Made by a program: the position numbers and the translations under genes. Positions 53,105-59,338 of a stretch of 64,000 bases of DNA are shown piece by piece. A model generated the notes under the pieces. It did not search any database and had not been told where the DNA came from. It saw only the letters and a program-made list of their open reading frames with translations. The stretch comes from RZZS01 sp964491785 (GTDB taxonomy: Bacteria; Pseudomonadota; Alphaproteobacteria; Micavibrionales; Micavibrionaceae). Location of the stretch: positions 1-64,000 of the forward strand of contig CAZBGS010000008.1 of NCBI GenBank assembly GCA_964491785.1. The letters are read 5' to 3'. How positions within the stretch are numbered: position 1 is the first letter of the stretch; each line of letters starts with the position of its first letter.

Positions 53105-53962
53105 ATGCCTGAATCCGCCAGCCAGAATATTACCCCGGGTTTGCCTGCCGGCCCACTGCGGGCCGCAATCAGGCAGCTGGTCGATTACGTGCTGGACAGC
53201 TGCCAGGCGATAGGCAAGACGGTAATTCGTTTTCTGCAAGGTGTCGGCAGTCTTTCGGTCTTTATCGGCAAGGCGGTTATGCACAGCTTTTTGCCGCCAA
53301 TTTATTTCAGGCTGATTTTGCGTCAGATTGTCGATATCGGTTTTTATTCCCTTCCGGTCGTCGGCATGACGGCTTTGTTTACCGGGATGGTGCTTGCGCT
53401 GCAAAGCTATACCGGATTTACCAGGTTCAATGCCGAGAGCGCCATCGCCGCCGTCGTGGTTCTCTCGGTTACGCGGGAACTGGCGCCAGTTCTTGCCGGG
53501 CTTATGGTCGCGGGACGAATTGGCGCGGCCATAGCTGCGGAAATCGGCACAATGCGGGTTACCGAGCAGATCGACGCCCTGAGTACTCTTTCCGTAAACC
53601 CTTTCAAATATCTTATCGCCCCGCGCCTTATCGCCGGAACGATCATGCTGCCGGTTCTGGTATTGATCGGCGATATTATCGGGGTATTCGGCGGTTACGT
53701 AATCGCAGTCTACCGCCTTGGTTTCAGCCCGGGCAGCTATCTTTCCCAGACCTGGGATATTCTTGAAACCATGGACGTGGTGTCGGGCCTTATCAAGGCG
53801 GCGGTGTTCGGGCTGATCGTGACGCTTATGGGATGTTATCACGGCTATTTCTCGCAGCGCGGAGCGCAAGGGGTGGGTGCGGCGACAACCAATGCAGTGG
53901 TTACCGCTTCCATCCTGATACTTATCTTTAATTATCTGCTGACACAGGTGTTTTTCTCATGA
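53105..53962 (+). CDS. mlaE: MlaE-type ABC transporter permease
   Basis: 285 aa inner-membrane permease of the phospholipid transport system that keeps outer-membrane asymmetry. About five membrane helices. Family motif LAPVLAGLMVAGRIGAAIAA with EIGTMRVTEQIDALSTLSV; GCYHGYFSQRGAQGVGAATT near the end. A roughly 40-residue N-terminal polar extension precedes the first helix. Overlaps mlaF by four bases. Confidence 0.93.
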   Translation: MPESASQNITPGLPAGPLRAAIRQLVDYVLDSCQAIGKTVIRFLQGVGSLSVFIGKAVMHSFLPPIYFRLILRQIVDIGFYSLPVVGMTALFTGMVLALQSYTGFTRFNAESAIAAVVVLSVTRELAPVLAGLMVAGRIGAAIAAEIGTMRVTEQIDALSTLSVNPFKYLIAPRLIAGTIMLPVLVLIGDIIGVFGGYVIAVYRLGFSPGSYLSQTWDILETMDVVSGLIKAAVFGLIVTLMGCYHGYFSQRGAQGVGAATTNAVVTASILILIFNYLLTQVFFS

Positions 53963-54798
53963 GCCCGGCGCAGGCACAGCATTCCTCCCAGATGTCTGAA
54001 GGCGTGATTGCGCTGTCTCCCGACCTGCGGCCATGCAAACTTCAGATGTCCGGCGTACGCAAGAGATTTGGCGGCAACGAAGTTCTGCGCGGGGTCGATC
54101 TGCAAATCTGCAGCGGCCAGTCTGTAGTGGTCATAGGCGGCTCCGGTTCGGGCAAGTCGGTCATGCTGAAATGCGTTCTGGGGCTCATGAGCCCGGAAGA
54201 AGGCTCGATACTGGTTGACGGGCGCGAGACTGTTGGCCTCGATACCAAATCGCGAGACAGGATAATGTCCAGATTTGGCATGCTGTTTCAGGGGGCCGCA
54301 TTGTTCGATTCGCTCAAGGTCTGGGAAAATGTCGCTTTCGGTCTTATTCACGGCAAGGGGATCGACCGCCGCCAGGCGAGGGACATTGCTATGGACAAGT
54401 TAAAGGCGGTGGGGCTGAAGCCCGAGCACGGCGAACTTTTTCCCGCCGAGTTGTCAGGCGGAATGCAAAAGCGCGTAGGCCTTGCCAGAGCAATCGCCAC
54501 CAGTCCGGAAATCATTTTTTTCGACGAGCCGACGACAGGTCTGGATCCGATCATGGCCGATGTTATCAACGATCTGATCGTCGAGCTGGTACGCAATCTC
54601 GGAGCGACGGCGCTTTCGATCACCCACGACATGGCCAGCGCCCGCAAGATAGCCGACAGAGTAGCGATGATCTATCAGGGCCGGATAATCTGGAACGGCA
54701 GCGTTAACGATCTTGATAACTCCGGCAACGAATATGTCGACCAGTTTATCAACGGCAGAGCTTCCGGCCCGATCACAGACGAACTGAAAAACCGCTAA
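53959..54798 (+). CDS. mlaF: MlaF-type ABC transporter ATPase
   Basis: 279 aa. Walker A VIGGSGSGKSVMLKCVLG, Q-loop MLFQGAALFDSLKVWENV, signature ELSGGMQKRVGLARAIA, Walker B IIFFDEPTTGLDP and switch histidine SITHDMASARKIAD. ATP hydrolysis drives lipid transport with MlaE. Overlaps mlaE (ATGA). The substrate-binding MlaD and MlaB/C are not in the window, so they must be elsewhere or absent. Confidence 0.95.
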   Translation: MSPAQAQHSSQMSEGVIALSPDLRPCKLQMSGVRKRFGGNEVLRGVDLQICSGQSVVVIGGSGSGKSVMLKCVLGLMSPEEGSILVDGRETVGLDTKSRDRIMSRFGMLFQGAALFDSLKVWENVAFGLIHGKGIDRRQARDIAMDKLKAVGLKPEHGELFPAELSGGMQKRVGLARAIATSPEIIFFDEPTTGLDPIMADVINDLIVELVRNLGATALSITHDMASARKIADRVAMIYQGRIIWNGSVNDLDNSGNEYVDQFINGRASGPITDELKNR

Positions 54799-55256
54799 CC
54801 AGCATTTCTCACACTATCCGTAAAACCTGCTCTGGCTTGTCACCCCGCAGATCAACACGCCTTAAGGCTTGTCGCAGGGATGGCAGGAATTGCTGTCAAT
54901 CTAGACCAAATTCAGTTGAAATAGATTCGTGAGGGATTCCCAAGCTGAGAGAAATGTGATTGGTACCACGCATAGCGTGGCACCAGAGGTTCAATGTCTC
55001 AGGTGTCCAGAACGTTAGCCTTAAGACCAATACCTATGCCGTCCGCTGTGCCCGGGATGAACCGCAGCTTCGCCTTTAACGAGGCTGCGTTAATCAGTTA
55101 ATCATTCAATCAGAGAGACAGTAGCTTCACTGACATTATAAAGCCGCGCCATTTGCCCTGCCCTTAGGCGGTGAAGCCCCCATCAGGCGGCGAGCAGGAG
55201 TAATCCCGCAAATACCCGGCGGGGCAACCCGCCGGGTTATGGCCTTGGCATGGAAA
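54799..55256. other. Non-coding degenerate region after mlaF
   Basis: No intact gene. It contains a strong hairpin at 54962-54984 (GGTACCACGC/GCGTGGCACC, one mismatch), minus-strand recombinase remnants at 55102-55182, a further short open stretch at 54999-55097 without a start codon, and a perfect 10-bp stem at 55214-55237 (ACCCGGCGGG/CCCGCCGGGT). In many alphaproteobacteria radA follows this ABC pair; here it does not. Confidence 0.5.
55102..55182 (-). pseudogene. Remnant of a serine recombinase C-terminus
   Basis: A 27-codon open stretch ends LRAGQMARLYNVSEATVSLIE and stop. ARLYNVSEATVS is very close to the C-terminal helix-turn-helix of resolvase/invertase-type serine recombinases (IARSYNVSHSTISRL type). 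The rest of the gene cannot be traced upstream in any frame, so this is a decayed fragment. Confidence 0.4.
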
Positions 55257-55499
55257 TCAGGGCTTGGGCTCTAATATTACAGGCCCGTTCGTTCCTATAT
55301 ACTTGTCAAATTTCTCGTCAACGAACCTCTTGGTTTCTCCTCTGAGTTCCTCGATGTCCACAAGGCCCGCCTTGACGATATGCTCTTGCTGATCGGTCAG
55401 ATCAATATTGATGTCATCCCGAAGCGCATTACAAACAAAGACTCCCATTATTCCAGCCCCTACGCCTGTTCCCGCTATAAACATTTTTACTAAAGACAT
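55257..55499 (-). CDS. Small hypothetical membrane protein, 80 aa
   Basis: Start ATG 55499 with GGAGGGA ribosome site. One N-terminal hydrophobic helix (VKMFIAGTGVGAGIMGVFVC) is followed by an acidic helical domain (DINIDLTDQQEHIVKAGLVD, then EELRGETKRFVDEKFDKYIG). A -10 (TATGGT) and -35 (TAGACT) pair lies just upstream. The IS1 element inserted about 80 bases 5' of the start, leaving this promoter intact. Not recognised. Confidence 0.55.
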   Translation of the reverse strand: MSLVKMFIAGTGVGAGIMGVFVCNALRDDINIDLTDQQEHIVKAGLVDIEELRGETKRFVDEKFDKYIGTNGPVILEPKP

Positions 55500-55531
55500 T
55501 TCTAAATCCCTCCATTGCCTGTACCAAGAAA

Positions 55532-55560
55532 ACCATAACAGAAGCGTTATGAAAAGTCTA
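55532..55560 (-). promoter_or_regulatory. Promoter of the 80-aa membrane protein gene
   Basis: TAGACT (55555-55560) and TATGGT (55532-55537) on the minus strand, 17-base spacing, 33 bases before the start codon. It lies between the gene and the IS insertion. Confidence 0.45.
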
Positions 55561-55570
55561 GTGGGAATAT

Positions 55571-55579
55571 CGAGTGGCG
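55571..55579. repeat. Target site duplication, left copy
   Basis: CGAGTGGCG directly flanks the left end of the insertion element and recurs at 57855-57863 on the right. Nine bases is the typical IS1-family duplication. Confidence 0.9.
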
Positions 55580-55597
55580 GGTAGTGTCTCAGTTTGA
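55580..55597. repeat. Left terminal inverted repeat
   Basis: GGTAGTGTCTCAGTTTGA, an exact inverted match to 57837-57854. Confidence 0.93.
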
Positions 55598-55649
55598 GGT
55601 TATCCACAAGGCCAATTTATAAAAATTGCGCATATGAAACATTGTTAGC

Positions 55650-55676
55650 CAACGATCGTTGACTACCTGTTGGTAG
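55650..55676. repeat. Palindromes near the left IS end
   Basis: The perfect 12-base palindrome CAACGATCGTTG (55650-55661) is followed by a CTACC/GGTAG stem-loop (55663-55676). They lie inside the element, before the cargo promoter. They could be a regulator site or a block to read-in transcription. Confidence 0.4.
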
Positions 55677-55770
55677 TGTTTACGATTTGAATTTAAGGAA
55701 TCGCGCAGTGTAGTAAATCAAACACTTAAAGCAAAAGAGCGCGGAATCTATATCAGTATTGTGTAAAAGT

Positions 55771-55801
55771 CAATTGCCAGATATAGAATTCTGTGCAATT
55801 G
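55771..55801 (+). promoter_or_regulatory. Candidate operator and promoter of the cargo operon
   Basis: CAATTGCCAGA and TCTGTGCAATTG form an 11-base inverted repeat with one extra base, 8-base centre. A TATACT -10 box follows at 55805-55810; the -35 box would fall inside the repeat. This is the position expected for an autoregulatory operator of a toxin-antitoxin operon. Confidence 0.5.
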
Positions 55802-55845
55802 TGCTATACTTAATTTGAGTTCCATATTTGTTCTAATGGGGATAT

Positions 55846-56067
55846 ATGCCTAAAGGATCACAAGGACAGAAGAGACCGGCGGATTCCATAGGCTGCGCCG
55901 TGATGGTGGCAAGGATTGCCACTGGCGAAATAGAAGAAGATTTAAAGAAACCATCAGGGAGAACACGTAGCGGGAAGGCGGGGGCTGAAGCAAGGGCCAA
56001 GTCTTTAACCGAGGAGGAGCGTTCTGAAATCGCAAGGAAAGCGGCGGAAGAGCGCTGGAGGAAATGA
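55846..56067 (+). CDS. Small basic cargo protein, 73 aa
   Basis: Starts MPKGSQGQKRPADSIGCAV and has VARIATGEIEEDLKKPSGRT and a C-terminal ARAKSLTEEERSEIARKAAE block ending RWRK. The GQKRPAD-x-IG and EIARKAAxxRW pattern is common in short alphaproteobacterial proteins sometimes called RNA-binding; function unproven. GGGG ribosome site. Its stop overlaps the start of the Panacea gene by four bases (ATGA), so the two are translated together. It may be the DNA-binding regulator of the operon or a third toxin-antitoxin component. Confidence 0.75.
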   Translation: MPKGSQGQKRPADSIGCAVMVARIATGEIEEDLKKPSGRTRSGKAGAEARAKSLTEEERSEIARKAAEERWRK

Positions 56068-56489
56068 CAGTTTTTGATGTTGCGCAATACATTTTAGAAA
56101 AAGTGGGTTGTACTTCTACATGGAAGCTTCAGAAGCTTGTGTATTATTCTCAGGCTTGGAATTTGGTGTGGAAGGATAGTCACTTATTTCGTGAAGAAAT
56201 CGAGGCATGGGCAAACGGCCCTGTATGCCCTGAACTCTACAACAAGCATCGTGGCCAGTTCAGTATTGACCGCATAATTGATGGGGATTCTTCCAGATTA
56301 ACTGCCGATCAAAAGCACACAATAGACACAATTGTTGAGTTTTACGGTAAATATAGCGGCCAACAACTAAGCGACCTTACGCACTCTGAAAAACCCTGGA
56401 TAGACGCGAGGAGCGGACTTTCTCTTACAGAAAGAGGAAATCGTACGATCTCTTTAGAGAGCATGTCCGAATACTACAGCAGCTTATAA
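56064..56489 (+). CDS. Panacea/DUF4065 (SocA/GepA-like) antitoxin candidate
   Basis: 141 aa. The domain core is clear: TVFDVAQYILEKVG, STWKLQKLVYYSQAWNLVW, LFREEIEAWANGPVCPELYN and IDTIVEFYGKYSGQQLSDLT with HSEKPWIDAR. Panacea domains neutralise many unrelated toxins and, in SocA, act as a proteolytic adaptor. It lies directly upstream of a small gene that would be the toxin, in the usual order. Two bases separate the genes. AT-rich compared with the chromosome. Part of the IS1 cargo. Confidence 0.88.
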   Translation: MTVFDVAQYILEKVGCTSTWKLQKLVYYSQAWNLVWKDSHLFREEIEAWANGPVCPELYNKHRGQFSIDRIIDGDSSRLTADQKHTIDTIVEFYGKYSGQQLSDLTHSEKPWIDARSGLSLTERGNRTISLESMSEYYSSL

Positions 56490-56491
56490 AC

Positions 56492-56950
56492 GTGTCCAAG
56501 AAAAAAACAAACCCTAAGTTAGGGCGCACAGAGCCCTATAATTCTATCCGCAAAGCAGAAGTCGTTGACGCTTATAAGCAACAACAAGTCTGTTTCTTAT
56601 TTTCAACATTTGATTTAGATGGACCTTGGGGAATATCAGCAATTAAGGAACATGATTGGATTGATTTGTTTAAAAAGATTGAAGGTTACCAGACGATGCT
56701 TTGGAAGGACATGATTGATGGTCATGGGAAACCTAATCATGAAATAAAAACAGAACATCTTTCAAAAAAAGCACAAACACGGATTAATGAATTAGATTTA
56801 GATGCGGATACCATTTTCTCTATGCATATAACCGGTAAAGTTAGGTTATATGGAGTTAGAGATAGGAGGGAGTGCAAACTACTATGGTTTGATCCATGGC
56901 ACGACATTCAAGATAAGGCCGTTTGTCCATCTAACAAGCGCCACACTTAA
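56492..56950 (+). CDS. Putative toxin paired with the Panacea protein
   Basis: 152 aa, GTG start two bases after the antitoxin stop. The N-terminal half is helical (WIDLFKKIEGYQTMLWKDMI, KTEHLSKKAQTRINELDLDA); the C-terminal half has the pattern ITGKVRLYGVRDRRECKLL with LWFDPWHDI and a basic finish (CPSNKRHT). A charged R-x-Y-G then W-x-D-P-x-H arrangement recurs in proteins encoded next to Panacea genes, as far as remembered. No enzymatic class can be assigned. Its position, size and coupling make it the toxin candidate. Confidence 0.7.
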   Translation: MSKKKTNPKLGRTEPYNSIRKAEVVDAYKQQQVCFLFSTFDLDGPWGISAIKEHDWIDLFKKIEGYQTMLWKDMIDGHGKPNHEIKTEHLSKKAQTRINELDLDADTIFSMHITGKVRLYGVRDRRECKLLWFDPWHDIQDKAVCPSNKRHT

Positions 56951-56999
56951 CTGAAAATAATGCTTGCTATTAAGATTCGTCCCATGTATATAATGGGAT

Positions 57000-57845
57000 A
57001 TGAACAAATTACCCGTACATAAGCGCGTCCAAATTCTGCACATGCTTTGCGAAGGATCGTCCATGCGGTCGATCTCGCGAGTTGTTGGCGTATCGATCAA
57101 TACCGTTACCAAGCTTCTGGTTGACGCGGGTTTTGTTTGCGCGGAGTTTCACGATGAAGCGGTTCGCAATGTGAAGGCAGAGCGTATTCAGTGCGATGAA
57201 ATCTGGTCGTTCTGCTACGCAAAGCAAAAAAATGCGCCAGAGGGCAAGGACGGAGCTGGTGATGTGTGGACATGGTCCGCAATCGACGCGGATAGCAAGA
57301 TGATTGTTTCGTGGCTTGTTGGCAGCAGAGACGCGGAAACAGCGAATGATTTTATCGCTGATCTGCAATCGCGCCTAGCAAGCCGGGGGCAACTTACTAC
57401 TGACGGACACAAAGCTTATCTGGAAGCCATTGAAAGCGCGTTTGGCGATGATGTGGACTATGCCATGCTGGTAAAGCTGTATGGTGAAACAGTTGAAGGC
57501 CAAAAGCGTTACAGCCCTGCGGAATGCGTTGGTTGTAAGAAGCAAAAGGTTACAGGCAACCCGGACAAAAAGCATGTATCGACAATCTACGTTGAGCGTC
57601 AAAACCTGACTATGCGCATGTCTATGCGCCGCTTTACGCGCCTAACGAATGCATTTTCGAAGAAGCTCGAAAATCACTGCCACGCCTTAGCACTATATTT
57701 TATCTGGTACAATTTTGTACGGACGCACAAGAGCATAAAGGTTACTCCTGCTATGGCTGCGGGCGTTACTGACAAGCTTTGGACGATGGAGGACATTGTG
57801 GCCCTGATAGATGCCAGAGAAGAAAAATTAAAAAGTTCAAACTGA
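57000..57845 (+). CDS. IS1-family transposase, single frame
   Basis: 281 aa. N-terminal helix-turn-helix (MRSISRVVGVSINTVTKLLV) binds the ends; the DDE nuclease follows with IQCDEIWSFCYAKQ, WTWSAIDADSKMIVSWL, LTTDGHKAYLEAI and STIYVERQNLTMRMSMRRFT, the last holding the catalytic glutamate and the R-x-x-R rule of IS1. It is encoded in one frame, unlike IS1 of enterobacteria, which needs a frameshift. A -10-like TATATA lies six bases before the ATG, and CCCAT/ATGGG (56981-56997) pairs over it, hinting at tight control. The gene ends inside the right inverted repeat. Confidence 0.93.
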   Translation: MNKLPVHKRVQILHMLCEGSSMRSISRVVGVSINTVTKLLVDAGFVCAEFHDEAVRNVKAERIQCDEIWSFCYAKQKNAPEGKDGAGDVWTWSAIDADSKMIVSWLVGSRDAETANDFIADLQSRLASRGQLTTDGHKAYLEAIESAFGDDVDYAMLVKLYGETVEGQKRYSPAECVGCKKQKVTGNPDKKHVSTIYVERQNLTMRMSMRRFTRLTNAFSKKLENHCHALALYFIWYNFVRTHKSIKVTPAMAAGVTDKLWTMEDIVALIDAREEKLKSSN

Positions 57846-57854
57846 GACACTACC
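57837..57854. repeat. Right terminal inverted repeat
   Basis: TCAAACTGAGACACTACC, exact complement of the left end; it overlaps the transposase stop codon. Confidence 0.93.
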
Positions 57855-57863
57855 CGAGTGGCG
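57855..57863. repeat. Target site duplication, right copy
   Basis: CGAGTGGCG, identical to 55571-55579. Joining the flanks restores an uninterrupted intergenic sequence. Confidence 0.9.
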
Positions 57864-57924
57864 GCATTCATGGACAAAATGTGAATTTTTTGTTATTGTT
57901 TAATCGTCAACGCCAGAATTGTAG

Positions 57925-57945
57925 CCGCCTTACGGGCGGTTTTTT
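57925..57945 (+). terminator. Intrinsic terminator right of the IS element
   Basis: CCGCC/GGCGG with a TTACG loop followed by six T residues. It lies 70 bases outside the right end and would stop transcription leaving the transposase gene toward the antitoxin gene. Confidence 0.75.
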
Positions 57946-57971
57946 ATTTGTTTCTTCTTTCGGCCTTGTTT

Positions 57972-58037
57972 GCCGGGCCCGTTTTGCCGCGGTCAAAATG
58001 GCCGGGCCCGGCCCGAAATTCGGGCCCGTTTTATATC
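57972..58037. repeat. Cluster of GGGCCC palindromes
   Basis: Three GGGCCC-centred palindromes within 55 bases. The first two form a larger imperfect inverted repeat around CCGCGGT. The last (CCCGAAATTCGGG, extended) is followed by TTTTAT and may be a terminator. They lie just upstream of a Phd/YefM-like gene and could be its operator. Confidence 0.5.
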
Positions 58038-58056
58038 CATCCCTACAGGAGGTTTC

Positions 58057-58245
58057 ATGCTGATCGATGCAGACGGCTATGTCAGAGCCGGCATTCACGA
58101 ATTCAAGAACCACATTTCGCGCTATCTGCGATTGCTGGAGGAAGGGCAGGCCCGGGCCGTGGTGGTCTGCCGGAACGGAAAGGAGCCTGCCGGTCTGTTC
58201 ATTTCCTTCAAACTCCCCGGGCCGCCAGCTGAAAACGGTAACTGA
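58057..58245 (+). CDS. Phd/YefM-like antitoxin without visible toxin
   Basis: 62 aa with GGAGG ribosome site. MLIDADGYVRAGIHEFKNHI, SRYLRLLEEGQARAVVVCRN and GKEPAGLFISF follow the Phd/YefM N-terminal domain layout (dimerising, DNA-binding). The C-terminal toxin-neutralising region is very short. The next gene is on the other strand, so no toxin follows. It is either a solitary regulator or a decayed toxin-antitoxin pair. Confidence 0.7.
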   Translation: MLIDADGYVRAGIHEFKNHISRYLRLLEEGQARAVVVCRNGKEPAGLFISFKLPGPPAENGN

Positions 58246-58263
58246 CCCCGGTAAATCGATGCT

Positions 58264-59307
58264 CTACTCCGCTCCCACAGTCTCGCTTTCGGGAAAGATC
58301 AGGCGGGCCAGTTTTTCGTCGCGGAAAGGAACGTTACCCGCCATCACCACCTCGAGATCGTACATCAGGTGAGAAAGATGCGTTTTGTTTACCGGATCCC
58401 TGAAACCGGCGTAGAAGGGATCACAGATCAGGCTGTCGCCAAAACCTTGCAGGTAAGCCTTGCCGCCGGGCAATCTGGAGAGGCTTTCGGCGATTTTCCC
58501 TGTTAGAGAGCCTTTGCCGAAGGGATCTCTCCTGCCGGATTCCTGTAAAATCCCGTCAAGATTTTCAAGGGTATCGTGGTCGCAGATATTTACGCGCTGC
58601 TCATCGGCAAACCACTGCCTGAAAGCGTGAATTAGAACAGAGCCGTCGAAAAGCGCCGATGGCTCGCTATCGAGGTAACGCGAGAACACCATCGCGAGAT
58701 CGCCGTCATCAGAGCCGATAACATAGCGCCAGATATCGGCATGACCGGCACAGCGCAATTCCCATCCTGCGAATACGGCTACCGTATCGCCATCAGCGGC
58801 GCGCAGACGTTCGAGGATGAGCGTGTCGCCGGGGCGGAATTTGTCCTCAAAGCTGCCGATTCTCGTTTCATGCCAGATGTCGCGCAAGGCGCGGACGAAT
58901 GAAAGCAGCACGGCGTTGCGGAAATGTGCCGAGCGGGCGAAAGCCATCTGGCTCATAGAATGGTGGTCAAGGCGGCACAGCCTGTTTTCCACGTCAAGGT
59001 AAAAGCCGCCGTTGTTAAGGTCATCAAGAGAGAAGGCCCAGCCTGCCGAAGCGGCATCATCGATCAGCGCGGCAGCGACAGGACTTTCCTCCAGCATTGC
59101 CACGCACCAGGAAAGAACGTCCTCATCGCAATGGAAGGTCATTGCCTTATCGGCAGGATCAATTCCTGCGGCATTCTCGGCCAGTATCGACAGCAGGCAG
59201 CCTTCTTCGTGAATATTGCGGCTACGGGTTGTCCGGATCACGGTCGCCTCGCCTGCCGCCACCGCGGCTCTCCTGAGGATGGATTTTCTTGTCTGGTTCG
59301 TTTTCAC
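58264..59307 (-). CDS. Hypothetical protein, paralogue of the upstream gene
   Basis: 347 aa from GTG 59307 (AAGG six bases upstream), which starts 31 bases after the stop of its neighbour. An ATG at 59475 (GAGGA site) is possible but would overlap the neighbour by 137 bases and adds only basic low-complexity sequence. The core (IWHETRIGSFEDKF, FAGWELRCAGHADIWRYVIG, IHAFRQWFADEQRV, FGKGSLTGKIAESLSRLPGG and GDSLICDPFYAGFRDP) aligns with the upstream gene, so they are duplicates. Probably the DUF6782 group, as far as remembered, whose role is unknown. Confidence 0.65.
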   Translation of the reverse strand: MKTNQTRKSILRRAAVAAGEATVIRTTRSRNIHEEGCLLSILAENAAGIDPADKAMTFHCDEDVLSWCVAMLEESPVAAALIDDAASAGWAFSLDDLNNGGFYLDVENRLCRLDHHSMSQMAFARSAHFRNAVLLSFVRALRDIWHETRIGSFEDKFRPGDTLILERLRAADGDTVAVFAGWELRCAGHADIWRYVIGSDDGDLAMVFSRYLDSEPSALFDGSVLIHAFRQWFADEQRVNICDHDTLENLDGILQESGRRDPFGKGSLTGKIAESLSRLPGGKAYLQGFGDSLICDPFYAGFRDPVNKTHLSHLMYDLEVVMAGNVPFRDEKLARLIFPESETVGAE

Positions 59308-59338
59308 TGTGCCTTGCCGTACGCTTTTGAACCTGGGA

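Larger units (their letters stand above)
55580..57854 (+). mobile_element. IS1-family element with toxin-antitoxin cargo, 2275 bp
   Basis: The boundaries are fixed by perfect 18-bp terminal inverted repeats (55580-55597 and 57837-57854: GGTAGTGTCTCAGTTTGA and its complement) and a 9-bp target duplication. Classical IS1 is near 0.8 kb; this one is about three times longer because three cargo genes (55846-56950) lie between the left end and the transposase (57000-57845). Intact ends, a matched duplication and a full transposase frame suggest recent, possibly still active, transposition. The left 250 bases hold promoter and operator-like repeats but no gene. Confidence 0.92.

Noticed and set aside
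54841..55256. tmRNA, 6S RNA or RNase P RNA after mlaF
   Set aside because: No tag-peptide coding stretch, tRNA-like ends or conserved RNase P boxes could be found; the hairpins alone are not enough.
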